A DNA stretch of 64,000 nt from Haloarcula sebkhae (GCF_014647415.1 NZ_BMPD01000004.1:327237-391236); one strand, 5' to 3'. Positions 8,915 through 17,948 are shown, counted from the stretch's first letter. Notes: a model not told the origin generated them from the letters alone. A program made the numbers and translations.

Positions 8915-10120
8915 TTAGATTTCTCCGTTGACGATGTCTGCGACGCGCTGGCGGTCGAACAGTTGTTCCTCGGACGGAATCTCAGGATACGGCCCCTCAG
9001 TGTAGGTCGGCCACTCGCCGAACTGGTCGGGATACAGTTGCTTTGCGGTCATCTCCAGTTGGAAGAGATGGAGGATCGGTCCCTGGTACCTCGCTCCCTG
9101 TGGGTAGATCCGGTCGTTCTGTACGGCTGTGATTTCTGATCCAACTGGGTCGGATTTGAACGCCTCCCGTCGCTCCGGAAGGCTTGTACTCGGTTCGAAC
9201 CCACCGAGGTGCAGGATTACGTCCGGATCAGCCGCAAGTAGCGTCTCGAAGTCGACGACAGAGTTCGTTTCGACCGACCCCTCGAAGGCGTCCCGTGCGC
9301 CGAATGGGCGAGTATGCGCGGTCAGGAACCCGGGGTTGTCGAGTGTGTACGCATAGATCTCGTCTATGTCAGCCGCGGCGAGCATCACTGTCGACGGGCG
9401 CTCCGACTCGGGCGGCAGATTCGCGTCGATGGTCGAGCGCATTTCGTCGTGGATAGCCGCGAGCGCCTCGTAGCGAGCCTGTTCCTGAAACGCTTCGGCG
9501 ACGAGTTCGAACTGTTCCCAGAGGGTGTAGTACTCGTAGTCCGTCCATCCGGACGGCGGTTCGGCGTGTCGGTCACTCAATGAGTTGCCGAACCAGGGCG
9601 AGACGTTGGTAGCGATCTCCGCGAAGTCCTCCCGACCCCAGTTGTCCTGTTTGGCGATCCAGGCCGGGTCAGCGAGATGGATATCGCTATCCAGTTCGTA
9701 CAGTTTCTCCTTGCTTGGTTCCCACGAGGAATAGAGCCCGGTCCAGTCCAGCGACACCCCCGGCAGCCGTTCGACGAACTGATTCCACAGCCCACTGTAA
9801 TAGTCCGGTGCGTGCATTGCCGTGACAGTGTCCCCGCGACCCAGGGCGAACGCCATGTCTGCGTGGTGTGTGAGTCGCGTGAAGACAGTCTCCGGTGGCG
9901 AGTCGAAGGTCACCGCTCCCATCGGCGACATCGACACGGAGTACGAACCGTTCCCAGTGGGTGTGTCTGTCCCCGACCCGGACTCCGTCCGTCTGGCCCC
10001 GGCTTCCCCCTCAGCGTCACTGGTGCATCCCGCAAGTAGCCCAGCGCTGAGAACCGTTCCCCCGTACTTGACGTACTCTCTCCGCGTCGGTGACTCGCTG
10101 TCAGTGGTGTCGTCAGCCAT
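8915..10120 (-). CDS. Iron(III)-siderophore-type ABC transporter substrate-binding lipoprotein
   Basis: 401 residues from ATG 10120. The N-terminus has a Tat signal with lipobox: RREYVKYGGTVLSAGLLAGC, so the protein is exported folded and lipid-anchored. The body is a class-III periplasmic-binding fold (FepB/BtuF/TroA type), with DPDVILHLGGFEPS near residue 290 and a helical backbone region between two lobes. It is the last gene of a minus-strand run with the ATPase, permease and flavoprotein genes, but separated from them by 136 nt containing its own 18-bp iron-box-like palindrome directly before the start, so probably transcribed separately under iron control. Confidence 0.88.
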   Translation of the reverse strand: MADDTTDSESPTRREYVKYGGTVLSAGLLAGCTSDAEGEAGARRTESGSGTDTPTGNGSYSVSMSPMGAVTFDSPPETVFTRLTHHADMAFALGRGDTVTAMHAPDYYSGLWNQFVERLPGVSLDWTGLYSSWEPSKEKLYELDSDIHLADPAWIAKQDNWGREDFAEIATNVSPWFGNSLSDRHAEPPSGWTDYEYYTLWEQFELVAEAFQEQARYEALAAIHDEMRSTIDANLPPESERPSTVMLAAADIDEIYAYTLDNPGFLTAHTRPFGARDAFEGSVETNSVVDFETLLAADPDVILHLGGFEPSTSLPERREAFKSDPVGSEITAVQNDRIYPQGARYQGPILHLFQLEMTAKQLYPDQFGEWPTYTEGPYPEIPSEEQLFDRQRVADIVNGEI

Positions 10121-10122
10121 TA

Positions 10123-10140
10123 TTTTAGGCTAGCCTAAAA
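10123..10140. promoter_or_regulatory. DtxR/IdeR-type iron-box palindrome before the binding-protein gene
   Basis: TTTTAGGCTAGCCTAAAA is a perfect 18-bp palindrome ending 2 nt before the ATG at 10120. The TTAGGC...GCCTAA arms match the recognition pattern of DtxR/IdeR-family metal-dependent repressors. A near-identical element lies at 13366-13387. Position over the start predicts repression when iron is sufficient. Confidence 0.8.
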
Positions 10141-10256
10141 ATTGTATAGATGTTCCGGTTCACCGACCCGGAACAAGCCAGTATCAAGCGCTGAATCGGG
10201 CGTCTGTATCAAGAGTTCGTGGGGCAGAGCGCGATTTCGCGGTGGTCTTACGGCCC

Positions 10257-11189
10257 CTATTCGGCCACGACTTCCTCGGCGCGGTCCGGTTCGGCAGTAT
10301 CGTCACCAGTAGTGTGTTCATCGCCGTCGTGGCGGGCACGGATTGGGTTCACACGTGGTCCGTGTGGCGTGGCCGAGACCTCCGCCTCGATTTCGAAAAC
10401 GTCCGCAAGGAGTTGCTCCGTCACGACAGCTTCGGGTGGTCCCCGAGCCTGTATCTCGCCGTCTTTGAGTGCGACCATCCGGTCGGCGAGGCGGGCCGCC
10501 TGCTCGATGTCGTGCAGGACGACCACGATGGTAATCTCGCTCTCATCGCGGAGCGTTTCGATTATCTCCATCACCTCAAGCTGGTGGTGCAGGTCAAGGA
10601 ACGTCGTCGGTTCATCGAGCAACAGCACGTCGGTGTCCTGTGCGAGAACCATAGCGATCCAGGCGAGCTGTTTCTGGCCGCCACTGAGGCTACCGACTTC
10701 ACGTTCACGGAGATGTCCACAGCCGGCCAGGTCAATCGCCCGTTCGACGGCTGCCTCGTCTTCCTCGGTGACGCTGTCGAAGAACCCCCGGTGTGGGTAC
10801 CGACCGTGATACACCAGATCCTCGACCGAGATACTGTTTGGTGACGTACTCTCCTGAGAGAGCAGGCCGAGCTTTCGAGCGATCGCTTTAGTCTCTAACG
10901 TCTGGATGTCTTGCCCGTCCAGCAGTACCGATCCCGCGTCCGGTTCGAGCTGATTGGCGAGGCCTTTCAGCAGCGTGCTCTTGCCCGACCCGTTCGGGCC
11001 GACGAGTGCAGTTACGGCCCCGGGTTCGGCGGTGATCGATTCACCGTCGATGACCGGGTCATCCGTCCCCGAGTACGAAAGCACCACATCGTCGCCGACC
11101 AGCGGCCGGTCCCGGCGACCGGACTGGGACCCAGCAGCGGTGTCGTTGGCCGTAGCGATACCATCCGAGTTAGTGTTGTTCTGTGACAT
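10257..11189 (-). CDS. Siderophore/cobalamin-type ABC transporter ATPase (FecE/BtuD-like)
   Basis: 310 residues. Walker A GPNGSGKST (about residues 60-68), Q-loop region LLSQES, signature LSGGQKQ, Walker B DVLLLDEPT and H-switch VVLHD are all intact. DEPTTFLDLHHQLEV is typical of the FecE/BtuD branch. The C-terminus is acidic and repetitive. The start ATG (11189) overlaps the permease stop by one base (TAATG), so translation is coupled. Provides energy for uptake of the ligand bound by the lipoprotein at 8915-10120. Confidence 0.92.
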   Translation of the reverse strand: MSQNNTNSDGIATANDTAAGSQSGRRDRPLVGDDVVLSYSGTDDPVIDGESITAEPGAVTALVGPNGSGKSTLLKGLANQLEPDAGSVLLDGQDIQTLETKAIARKLGLLSQESTSPNSISVEDLVYHGRYPHRGFFDSVTEEDEAAVERAIDLAGCGHLREREVGSLSGGQKQLAWIAMVLAQDTDVLLLDEPTTFLDLHHQLEVMEIIETLRDESEITIVVVLHDIEQAARLADRMVALKDGEIQARGPPEAVVTEQLLADVFEIEAEVSATPHGPRVNPIRARHDGDEHTTGDDTAEPDRAEEVVAE

Positions 11190-12304
11190 TAGATCTCACC
11201 CATCTGTTCCTGTCGCCGCATCAGGTAGAGGAAGTACGGGCCACCGACGACGCCGGTGACGACGCCGACCGGAACCTGCGCGGGATTCAGGGCCAGCCGT
11301 GCACCAACGTCCGCGACGACCATCAGCGCCGGACCGACGAACATGCAGCCGATGAGGAGTCGGCGGTAGTCGCTCCCGACGATGAGGCGAACGATATGGG
11401 GAACCACGAGGCCGAAGAACCCGATGATCCCCGCAACGGAGATCGCCGTGCTGGCCGCCAAAATGGCGACCGCGGACAGCATGAACCGGACCCGCTCGAC
11501 GCTCATCCCGAGCGAGCTCGCGGTCTCTTCGCCGAGCAGGAGGAGGTTCAGTTGTCGTGCACCGGCCAGCGCGAGTAGCGTCGCCGCAAGCGTCGGGATG
11601 ATAGCGATGCGGAACTCCTCCCAGCCGACGCCCGTGAGCGACCCGGTAATCCAGGCCAGTGCTGACTGGACAACGCCCAGATCGTCGGCGAAGAAGAACA
11701 GTCCCCGCTGGAGGGAAGTAAACACCATGTTGACGATGACACCGGCCAGGACCAGTCTAACCGGACTCGTGCCTCCCTTCCACGCGATCATATACACAAG
11801 CAGGAACGCGATGGAGCCACCGACCGCAGCAAACAGCGGGAGGAACGGGGCGAGACTGCTGAACAGAACGAGAGTCAGCAGTACGGCCAGTCCCGCCCCG
11901 GAACTCACGCCCAGCACGAACGGACTCGCCAGTTCGTTTCGCGTCACAGCCTGGAATATCGCCCCGGAGACGGCGAGACATATCCCTGCAAGTACGGCGA
12001 CGATTACCCGCGGCATCCGGATGTTCCAGACGATAAGCGTCCGTTTCGGCAGTTCGGGAAGCTCGGTCCCGAGGAAGAACGACTGCCATGCCTGCACACT
12101 GAACCACACTTTCGGATCGAACACGGCCTGCCACGCCTCGAGGATCGTCATCGAGTACGCTCCGAAGCTCACCTGAAGCAGACCAGCTCCGAAGGCGACG
12201 GCAACGCTCGCGACACAGAGCCCGAACAGGGACCCGTCGAGAGTCCCGAGCCAGGATCTAGCCCACGACCACGCATCGGTAGCTCCCCGTGTCTCGCTGG
12301 CCAT
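11189..12304 (-). CDS. FecCD-type ABC transporter permease for iron-siderophore
   Basis: 371 residues with about ten hydrophobic helices. FecCD family blocks include IRMPRVIVAVLAGICLAVSG (about residues 95-115), GVSSGAGLAVLL, AGVIVNM, and GIIGFFGLVVPHIVRL near residue 300. Start ATG at 12304 overlaps the stop of the upstream flavoprotein by one base, and its own stop overlaps the ATPase start by one base, so the three genes form a tight operon. Only one permease gene is present, so the transporter is probably a homodimer of this subunit. Confidence 0.93.
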   Translation of the reverse strand: MASETRGATDAWSWARSWLGTLDGSLFGLCVASVAVAFGAGLLQVSFGAYSMTILEAWQAVFDPKVWFSVQAWQSFFLGTELPELPKRTLIVWNIRMPRVIVAVLAGICLAVSGAIFQAVTRNELASPFVLGVSSGAGLAVLLTLVLFSSLAPFLPLFAAVGGSIAFLLVYMIAWKGGTSPVRLVLAGVIVNMVFTSLQRGLFFFADDLGVVQSALAWITGSLTGVGWEEFRIAIIPTLAATLLALAGARQLNLLLLGEETASSLGMSVERVRFMLSAVAILAASTAISVAGIIGFFGLVVPHIVRLIVGSDYRRLLIGCMFVGPALMVVADVGARLALNPAQVPVGVVTGVVGGPYFLYLMRRQEQMGEI

Positions 12305-13284
12305 TACTCGCTCACCTCCGCGCGTCCGTCGCTCGCGCCGAGGTAGTCCCGGATCGTTGCGTCGTCCATCGCATCGAGGACGGCGGTCTGATCGAGCCCC
12401 GAAACGACCGCTACAGGGTCTAGGTAGCCCGCCAGCGCTTCCTGGCCTATTTCGGTCCGGTCGGCTTTTTCCCCGGGCGTGATATACGACGAGCGCCGTT
12501 CGTCGATGACCGCCTCACGGACCCGCTGGAACCGATCCGAGTCCGGCTCGACGGGCGCGTCCTCAGCGTACCGGTCGTCGAAATATTCGACCCAGGTTGC
12601 TCGTTCAGTCCATTCATCGTCTAGCTCGGCCTCGCGACGGACCCAGTCCACGCCGTCAGCGACAGCCTCCCACCACCCGTCGTCAATTCTCGCGTCCGCA
12701 ATCACCCGACGTGCGACTCGTGCGCCCCGGCCGGCCGCAATAATCGCTTGCATATCCGCCGCTTCGGACGGTGACGCAACGTAGAGACCCGGAACCGGTG
12801 TCGTGCCGTCCACGTCGGCATACTCGCGGTCGAAGGTTTCGCGTTCCTCGCCGTCGTGTTCGTCCGTCTCGAACATCGCCGCATCGTCGTCCAGACCCCG
12901 CATATACTCGCCGTCGTAGCGGGTCGCGGCGATAACGCGGCGAGTTGTGGCCGTCTCCCCATCCTGCGTCTCGACGACGAAGCCTTCCCCATCGGCAGTC
13001 CTGTCGAGCGATTCGACCAGTTCGGGGACGACGGTACAGCCGGCGGTTTCGGCGTGGGCCTGAATACGGTCGTACAGCGTCTCGATGTCGATTCCGGCCG
13101 GGAAACCGAGGTAGTTTTCGAGGTAGGCACAGCGTTTGAGCGACGAGCGGCCGCGGTCGTAGATGGCCGTATCGAGGTCCGCTCTGGCCGTGAACACACC
13201 CGCCGCACAACCGGCCGGACCGCCGCCAACGATGATGACATCACGGTCGAACGTCGTCCCCGTTCGGTTCCCCACTGCCACCAT
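12304..13284 (-). CDS. FAD-dependent oxidoreductase in the siderophore operon, candidate ferric-siderophore reductase
   Basis: 326 residues from ATG 13284 (an in-frame GTG lies 6 nt earlier). FAD motif VIIVGGGPAGCAAGVF at about residues 16-31. A second FAD-contact block is VPGLYVASPSEAADMQAIIAAGRG (about residues 164-187). Between them, ATTRRVIAATRYDG resembles thioredoxin-reductase-like enzymes, but no CxxC is present. The C-terminal 110 residues are acidic and unlike that family. First gene of an operon with permease and ATPase and preceded by an iron box, so reductive release of iron from an imported siderophore is a reasonable inference, not proven. Confidence 0.75.
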   Translation of the reverse strand: MVAVGNRTGTTFDRDVIIVGGGPAGCAAGVFTARADLDTAIYDRGRSSLKRCAYLENYLGFPAGIDIETLYDRIQAHAETAGCTVVPELVESLDRTADGEGFVVETQDGETATTRRVIAATRYDGEYMRGLDDDAAMFETDEHDGEERETFDREYADVDGTTPVPGLYVASPSEAADMQAIIAAGRGARVARRVIADARIDDGWWEAVADGVDWVRREAELDDEWTERATWVEYFDDRYAEDAPVEPDSDRFQRVREAVIDERRSSYITPGEKADRTEIGQEALAGYLDPVAVVSGLDQTAVLDAMDDATIRDYLGASDGRAEVSE

Positions 13285-13365
13285 ACTCACGACGCTCCGT
13301 TCAGTGTCCGTGACACCGATAGCAGGTGTGACGGTTCAGTGGTGTCCATCGAGTCGTTCAACATA

Positions 13366-13387
13366 CTATTTAGGCCAGCCTAAATAG
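13366..13387. promoter_or_regulatory. DtxR/IdeR-type iron-box palindrome before the siderophore operon
   Basis: Two 10-bp arms, CTATTTAGGC and GCCTAAATAG, are separated by CA. This is the same TTTAGGC/GCCTAAA core as at 10123-10140. It lies 82 nt upstream of ATG 13284. A lone half-site TTTAGGC follows at 13405-13411. Predicts co-regulation of both siderophore transcription units by one metal-responsive repressor. Confidence 0.8.
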
Positions 13388-13515
13388 ATAAAGCGTTTTC
13401 GAAGTTTAGGCAGACCGAACATCGTGTAAGTAGTTCGCTATTTCTGTCAGAACGGCACCGATTGCTCGGGCGAGTTTGGAAAGTGAAGACGCGTATCAAG
13501 AAGCGTTCCGACAGG

Positions 13516-13695
13516 TCAGTTACGAAGATTCGTGACTTCCATCACAGTCTGAAGAATGTCAGTCTCAAAGTCACTATCCGCGACAACAAGTTCGTCACCT
13601 GTTGAGCGAGCGGTGGCCGCGATGAGCATATCGGCTGTTGCCAGTCGCTCTCCATCTGTCAGAAGTTCATCTTGGAGACGAGCGGCCTTCTCGTA
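13516..13695 (-). pseudogene. VapC toxin remnant (C-terminal PIN-domain fragment)
   Basis: The frame encodes YEKAARLQDELLTDGERLATADMLIAATARS... and ...LVVADSDFETD, the C-terminal third of a PIN-domain VapC with its late acidic residues. The N-terminal 60-70 residues, which carry the first catalytic aspartate, are absent: the fragment begins inside the 3' end of the antitoxin gene, in a different frame. This looks like a deletion that fused vapB to the tail of vapC. No start codon serves the fragment except an unrelated upstream ATG at 13803. Confidence 0.7.
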
Positions 13696-13867
13696 CGATC
13701 TCCATTGCTTCCTCGGCTTCTTCGTCTGACAGTGTCCCTGGAGACATCCCGTCGCCAGTCGATGCCACGATTCGGAGTAAGAACTCGTCCCACGTTTCGT
13801 CATCTCGTTTCGCTTCGTCCAGTCTGTCTTTCGTATCAGTGTCGATGGGAATGGACGTTCGACTCAT
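13667..13867 (-). CDS. VapB-like antitoxin (toxin gene deleted)
   Basis: 66 residues from ATG 13867: MSRTSIPIDTDTKDRLDEAK followed by DETWDEFLLRI, the ribbon-helix-helix-like N-terminus of haloarchaeal VapB-type antitoxins, then an acidic helix EEAEEAMEIVREG. The last residues are displaced by the deletion that removed the start of vapC. The antitoxin may still be made and bind DNA, but its cognate toxin here is broken. Confidence 0.65.
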   Translation of the reverse strand: MSRTSIPIDTDTKDRLDEAKRDDETWDEFLLRIVASTGDGMSPGTLSDEEAEEAMEIVREGRSSPR

Positions 13868-13982
13868 ATGAATTTCTAATGAATTTCTCGGACATCAGTG
13901 TTTGCACTGCCCGTTCCTGCCCACGAATAGGGTTATTTCTCGAACGGCGATCTGACAGCAGGGGCGGAGCTAAATTACGGAC

Positions 13983-15443
13983 TCAGTTACCGGCCGCCGC
14001 TCGAAGCTCGGGGAAGTATCGACCGTGGAAATCGAACGGAGCTGCGTGTGGGAGCGATGCGCTGGCGCGCTCCTCGAACGTCTGACCGTTGAGGACGAGT
14101 AGCCGAGACCGGTCGTCATCTGCGTCCAGCGCAACGACTACCACCACGCCGTCGTCCTCGGCGTCGCCGTCGGGTGCGGGGACAAACACCGGCTCACCGA
14201 AGTAGTCCCCGCCATCGTCGAATGTCTCGACAGCACCCGTGTCCGTGTCGAGTTTCAGAACGCGACGGGCCCACTCGGTGACTGGTGTGTCCATCCCCAT
14301 CGCGTAGACGTAGCGGTGCGGGCGACACCACCGAGCCGGTGAGACAGTCGGGAGCGCGCTGCCGTCAGGGTACAGCATCTCGCGTGAGACCGTCACATCG
14401 GCATCGCCGTAGCGAGTTACACCGCTCTCGGTACCGAGGTCAAGGGTGAACCGCTCGATGCGGCCGACGATAGCGCCCATCTCGCCTGCACGGAGGTTGT
14501 CCAGATACAGCGAGTCGATGGTCGTCGCGTCTGGTACTGTTTCGAGGTCGAACACCAGTTCCCTGCCGCCGGCTCGTTCGAACGCGTTGACGTGGTGGAA
14601 GCCGAACACGGCGTCGATGACCGGTTCAGCGACGACGGTTCCAGTAGTGCGGTCCATGACGATGATTCGGGTCCCGCGGTCTGGTTCCCACTCGAATTGC
14701 TCGATGAAGGGTGCCTGTCGCCCGGGTTTAAGAAACCGTCGCGGGTCGAGTCGAAGCGGGAACTCGGTCAAGACGACGTACCGGGGCGTCAGCGCGAAAC
14801 TGTGCATGTACGCCGGCTGGTCGGTGTCGACGCTCCCGACGTGTCGCCGGGTCCCATCGGGCGACATAGCACTGACGTGGTACTGGCTGGTCCGTCCGAA
14901 CGCCGTGTCGACGTTGATGAGGACGCCGCTCGTCGGGTCACGTTTGAGATGGGCACAGGAGAGTTGCCCTGTCGGCACATCGTCGTCGTGTTCGAGGTGG
15001 CCCGTCGTTTCGAGTGTGTTCGGGTCGAAGCGTACCTTCCGGGGCGATTCGGTCAGGGCGAGGTACTCGCCACCGAACCGTTCGGCGATGATGTTCGTGT
15101 TGTCGTAGGGGTCAGTCAGGAACGTCGCCAGCCGCGAGCGAAGTGTCGTCTCGCCGGTCGCAAAGCCACCCTCGAACTCGCCACTCGTCGCCGCCTCGTA
15201 CGCGTCCGTCCTGAGGAAGCGGTTCCGATAGTGTACGGCGTCACTGTCGGGGTCGAAAGTGAACCGGTACAGCATCGCGAAGCCGTCGAACCAGTGGTTG
15301 ACACTGCTACCGTTCGGAAGGGAGAACGCGCCGGGTCCGTTCCGGATGAGACTGCCACGGAGCCAGTCCGGGAGGTCACCGGTCACGGAGATGGATGCCG
15401 CCGTCTCGTCGTGGAGCGAGTGGAACCCGGGATGTGAAGCCAT
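13983..15443 (-). CDS. Carotenoid oxygenase (RPE65/CCD family)
   Basis: 486 residues, the normal size for a seven-bladed-propeller carotenoid cleavage dioxygenase. The four iron-ligand histidines are recognisable in SCAHLKRDP (about residue 170), YMHSFALTPRYVVLTE (about 215), GFHHVNAFE (about 285) and FDFHGRYFPELR near the C-terminus. The N-terminus has the family pattern PDWLRGSLIRNGPG. Haloarchaea make C50 and C40 carotenoids and retinal; whether this enzyme makes retinal or trims another carotenoid cannot be told. Stands alone; no bacteriorhodopsin or carotenoid-synthesis gene is in the window. Confidence 0.88.
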   Translation of the reverse strand: MASHPGFHSLHDETAASISVTGDLPDWLRGSLIRNGPGAFSLPNGSSVNHWFDGFAMLYRFTFDPDSDAVHYRNRFLRTDAYEAATSGEFEGGFATGETTLRSRLATFLTDPYDNTNIIAERFGGEYLALTESPRKVRFDPNTLETTGHLEHDDDVPTGQLSCAHLKRDPTSGVLINVDTAFGRTSQYHVSAMSPDGTRRHVGSVDTDQPAYMHSFALTPRYVVLTEFPLRLDPRRFLKPGRQAPFIEQFEWEPDRGTRIIVMDRTTGTVVAEPVIDAVFGFHHVNAFERAGGRELVFDLETVPDATTIDSLYLDNLRAGEMGAIVGRIERFTLDLGTESGVTRYGDADVTVSREMLYPDGSALPTVSPARWCRPHRYVYAMGMDTPVTEWARRVLKLDTDTGAVETFDDGGDYFGEPVFVPAPDGDAEDDGVVVVVALDADDDRSRLLVLNGQTFEERASASLPHAAPFDFHGRYFPELRAAAGN

Positions 15444-15496
15444 ACCGTTACAATGGGTGACAGGGGCTAAGCCCTGACGCCCATGCTATCAGGGCA

Positions 15497-16486
15497 TCAC
15501 TCGCGTGTCGTGTACGCGTTCCCGCTGACAACGACGCAGTCGTCCTGTGGCCCGTACGGTCGGTACGACGGCGAGTTTGTCCGGCGGCGGCGTAGCGACC
15601 GGAGCACGTCGGCTTTCACCCACGCGAAACCGACCACGATTACGGCGAAGCCGGCGATAGTCACCGGACCGAGTGTTTCACCGAGCAGGAGCCAGCCGCT
15701 GATAGCCGTCACTGCCGGGACCACGTAGGAAACCAGGCTGGTTTCAGCGGCCCCGACCGTGCTGATCAGGCGGAAGTAGAGGAGGAACCCGATTGCGCTG
15801 GCGACGATACCGAGATACGCGATTGCCGCGATCTGTTCGAGACCAACCGTGACGGTTCCGAGCTGCTCCGAGGGCAGCCCCGCACTGACAGCGTGCAGGA
15901 TGCCCGCACCGAGTAGCGTCATCCAGGCCTGCAGGCTCACGAGCGGGAGCGAACTGGTGTAGCGTTCTGTCAGGACTGCGCCGACAGCGAAGGCGACAGC
16001 TGAACTGATGAGCAGGGCGACGCCGAGCAGTCGGCCGCCGACTGCTCCCGGTGTGGGGTTCGCGATGATAACCACGCCGATGAATCCACAGACAGTGCCG
16101 ATGAGTTCGTGCGGTCGAGCCCTGTAGCTCGGTATCAGCGTCGATGCGAACGCCGGCGTCACAACCGGCGTGAGACTGAGCAGGATTGCGCCGAAGGAGC
16201 TCGGGACGTACTGCTGGCCGAGAAACAGGAGCGCGAAGTGTGCGCCGATGAGGACAGTGCCGCCGATGAGAATCAGCGACCAGTCATCGCGGGTCTGCGG
16301 GCGCAGTGACCGGCCGCGCCAGAGAGCATAGCCAAGCAGGACGACTGCAGCAATATCGTGTCGGACAGCTGCCAGCAGCACCGGCGGGACGCTTTCGAGA
16401 CCAGTCTTGATCGCCACAAAGGAAAGTCCCCAGATGAGTGCAAGCGCAGCAAACAGCAAGCCAATATGTCGTGTCGAGCGTGTCAT
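15497..16486 (-). CDS. EamA/DMT-superfamily transporter
   Basis: 329 residues from ATG 16486. About ten membrane helices in two EamA repeats. Repeat 1 begins GLLFAALALIWGLSFVAIKTG and contains FLGQQYVPSSFGAILLSLTPV. Repeat 2 ends with SLVSYVVPAVTAISGWLLLGE, the hallmark proline/glycine block of drug/metabolite exporters. The last 35 residues form a basic, polar cytoplasmic tail. Family members export amino acids or other metabolites; the substrate is unknown. Confidence 0.88.
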   Translation of the reverse strand: MTRSTRHIGLLFAALALIWGLSFVAIKTGLESVPPVLLAAVRHDIAAVVLLGYALWRGRSLRPQTRDDWSLILIGGTVLIGAHFALLFLGQQYVPSSFGAILLSLTPVVTPAFASTLIPSYRARPHELIGTVCGFIGVVIIANPTPGAVGGRLLGVALLISSAVAFAVGAVLTERYTSSLPLVSLQAWMTLLGAGILHAVSAGLPSEQLGTVTVGLEQIAAIAYLGIVASAIGFLLYFRLISTVGAAETSLVSYVVPAVTAISGWLLLGETLGPVTIAGFAVIVVGFAWVKADVLRSLRRRRTNSPSYRPYGPQDDCVVVSGNAYTTRE

Positions 16487-16792
16487 TCCAGTAGAGATCA
16501 ACTATATGTGCTGGAGGAGTATGAAGCTTCTATCGCCACTGTGACGCACACGCACGGCCTCTACGGCCACGTCTGCCGTTCAAAAATTCCTGAAAACAGT
16601 GTGTGTCCGCGGTGCTATCGATGCCACTTGTGCCAAGACGTATTGTTCTCCTCGACTACATACCACGGAGTTCTCATTCGGTCGCCGAACAGTCTATCAG
16701 CTCACTGCCAATAGCGTCAAAAACGAGAATGATGCCCACGTCGGCAGCCCTGGGCGACTGCTCCCGGCCAGCATCCAAGTGTATGACCCGAG
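16487..16792. other. Intergenic region with an orphan cysteine-rich reading frame
   Basis: No gene with a proper start was found. On the plus strand a frame around 16510-16714 encodes a zinc-finger-like stretch (HVCRSKIPENSVCPRC followed by CHLC) but has no start codon of its own outside the EamA gene. It may be a remnant of a small zinc-finger gene. Confidence 0.3.
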
Positions 16793-17062
16793 TCAGGTCG
16801 ACATCGTGTCGAAATGCCAGCCCGGGTCGGTCCCGGTTTCGTCAATGTGCTCGGACCGGCACGCCGGACAGCAGTCAGGGACAGCAGTTTCAGACCGGGG
16901 AACGTACACCGCGCCGTCACACTCCACACAGGCGTCCGCGACGACTGTCACGCAGTCCGCACAGAGATTGAAGTCGTCGACTGTGAGGTCTCGCAGGGGT
17001 TCGAGTTGTTTGTCCAAGATGTACTCGTCGATAGCCGCCTGACAGTTTTGGCACAGTTGCAT
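16793..17062 (-). CDS. Small cysteine-rich (zinc-binding) protein
   Basis: 89 residues from ATG 17062 (MQLCQNCQAAIDEYI). Four cysteine pairs are spaced along the protein: CQNC, CADC, CVEC and CPAC, enough for two zinc-ribbon sites. The rest is acidic. Typical of haloarchaeal small zinc-finger proteins with no assigned function. Not clearly linked to neighbours. Confidence 0.65.
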   Translation of the reverse strand: MQLCQNCQAAIDEYILDKQLEPLRDLTVDDFNLCADCVTVVADACVECDGAVYVPRSETAVPDCCPACRSEHIDETGTDPGWHFDTMST

Positions 17063-17188
17063 AGCGATCCAACTTGACCCATGATACCGTGACACAAATA
17101 GTTGCTGCCCGGTTATCGATTGTGAATGTACCGACGGCTAGCTGTTCGATGACGGCACCACCGAGAAGTGACAGAGACAGGTGGTGGG

Positions 17189-17806
17189 CTAGGGTGCGCG
17201 GAACACGCGAATGGTGTCCCGAGACGTGGGTTCGCGGATTAGCTGCGCGAACCCGAGTTCCGAGAACACCTGCTTCCAGTTGCGGTGATACAGCGGGAAC
17301 TCGTCGTTGACGTAACTCACGTCTGTGTCTTCACGTCCGCGATCAGGGCTGTTGCCCTCGTTTTCAGCGATGACGAGGAGGTCGCTGGCGATACGGGCAA
17401 TCTCTTCGAACACCCACGCGTCATCGGGGTGGATGTGCTGGAGCGTCTCGACCGAGTAGACGACATCGAAGGCGTCGTCTTCGAACTCGGTGACGATGTC
17501 TTCGAGGGCACCGGTGTGGAACGTCCCCGAATCCGCGAGCCGCGGGTAGTGCTCGGCCATCACGTCGAAGGATTCCTCATTGATGTCGATACCAGTGAGA
17601 TTCCCGTATCCGTTAGTCTGCAGGTGTGCAAGATGGCGGCCCGAGCCACAGCCCAGTTCGATGATCCGGGCATCGTCGTGGACGTAGTGGTCGAGCACGT
17701 TGGCCAGCGTCTCACTTACCTCGTTCGGTCCGATCTCAGCGTAGTACGCCGGCGAGAACTTCCCGGAACGGGAGGCCCAGTCGTCGCGAACGTCGTCCGG
17801 GTCCAT
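17189..17806 (-). CDS. Class I SAM-dependent methyltransferase
   Basis: 205 residues from ATG 17806 (MDPDDVRDDWASRSGKFSP); the frame continues upstream to 18106 but that extension is arginine-rich and out of character. SAM-binding motif I is IIELGCGSGRHLAHL (about residues 47-61), the acidic loop is LTGIDINEESF, and motif IV is FDVVYSVETLQHI. The C-terminal half has the SVETLQHIHPDD-type loop of small-molecule or tRNA methyltransferases. Substrate unknown; the adjacent SHOCT gene lies about 140 nt upstream on the same strand. Confidence 0.85.
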   Translation of the reverse strand: MDPDDVRDDWASRSGKFSPAYYAEIGPNEVSETLANVLDHYVHDDARIIELGCGSGRHLAHLQTNGYGNLTGIDINEESFDVMAEHYPRLADSGTFHTGALEDIVTEFEDDAFDVVYSVETLQHIHPDDAWVFEEIARIASDLLVIAENEGNSPDRGREDTDVSYVNDEFPLYHRNWKQVFSELGFAQLIREPTSRDTIRVFRAP

Positions 17807-17948
17807 ACCCACCGTACACCGTTGCAGAATAAATGCACCACGAAGTGCGTGCCGGACAATCGGTGAGCGCACGCGGGAAATCACAGTGTACAGTTCTGCA
17901 GGTGACGCTCCTCTCAGACTGTCAGCGGATAGAACTGCCAGTGTCGGG

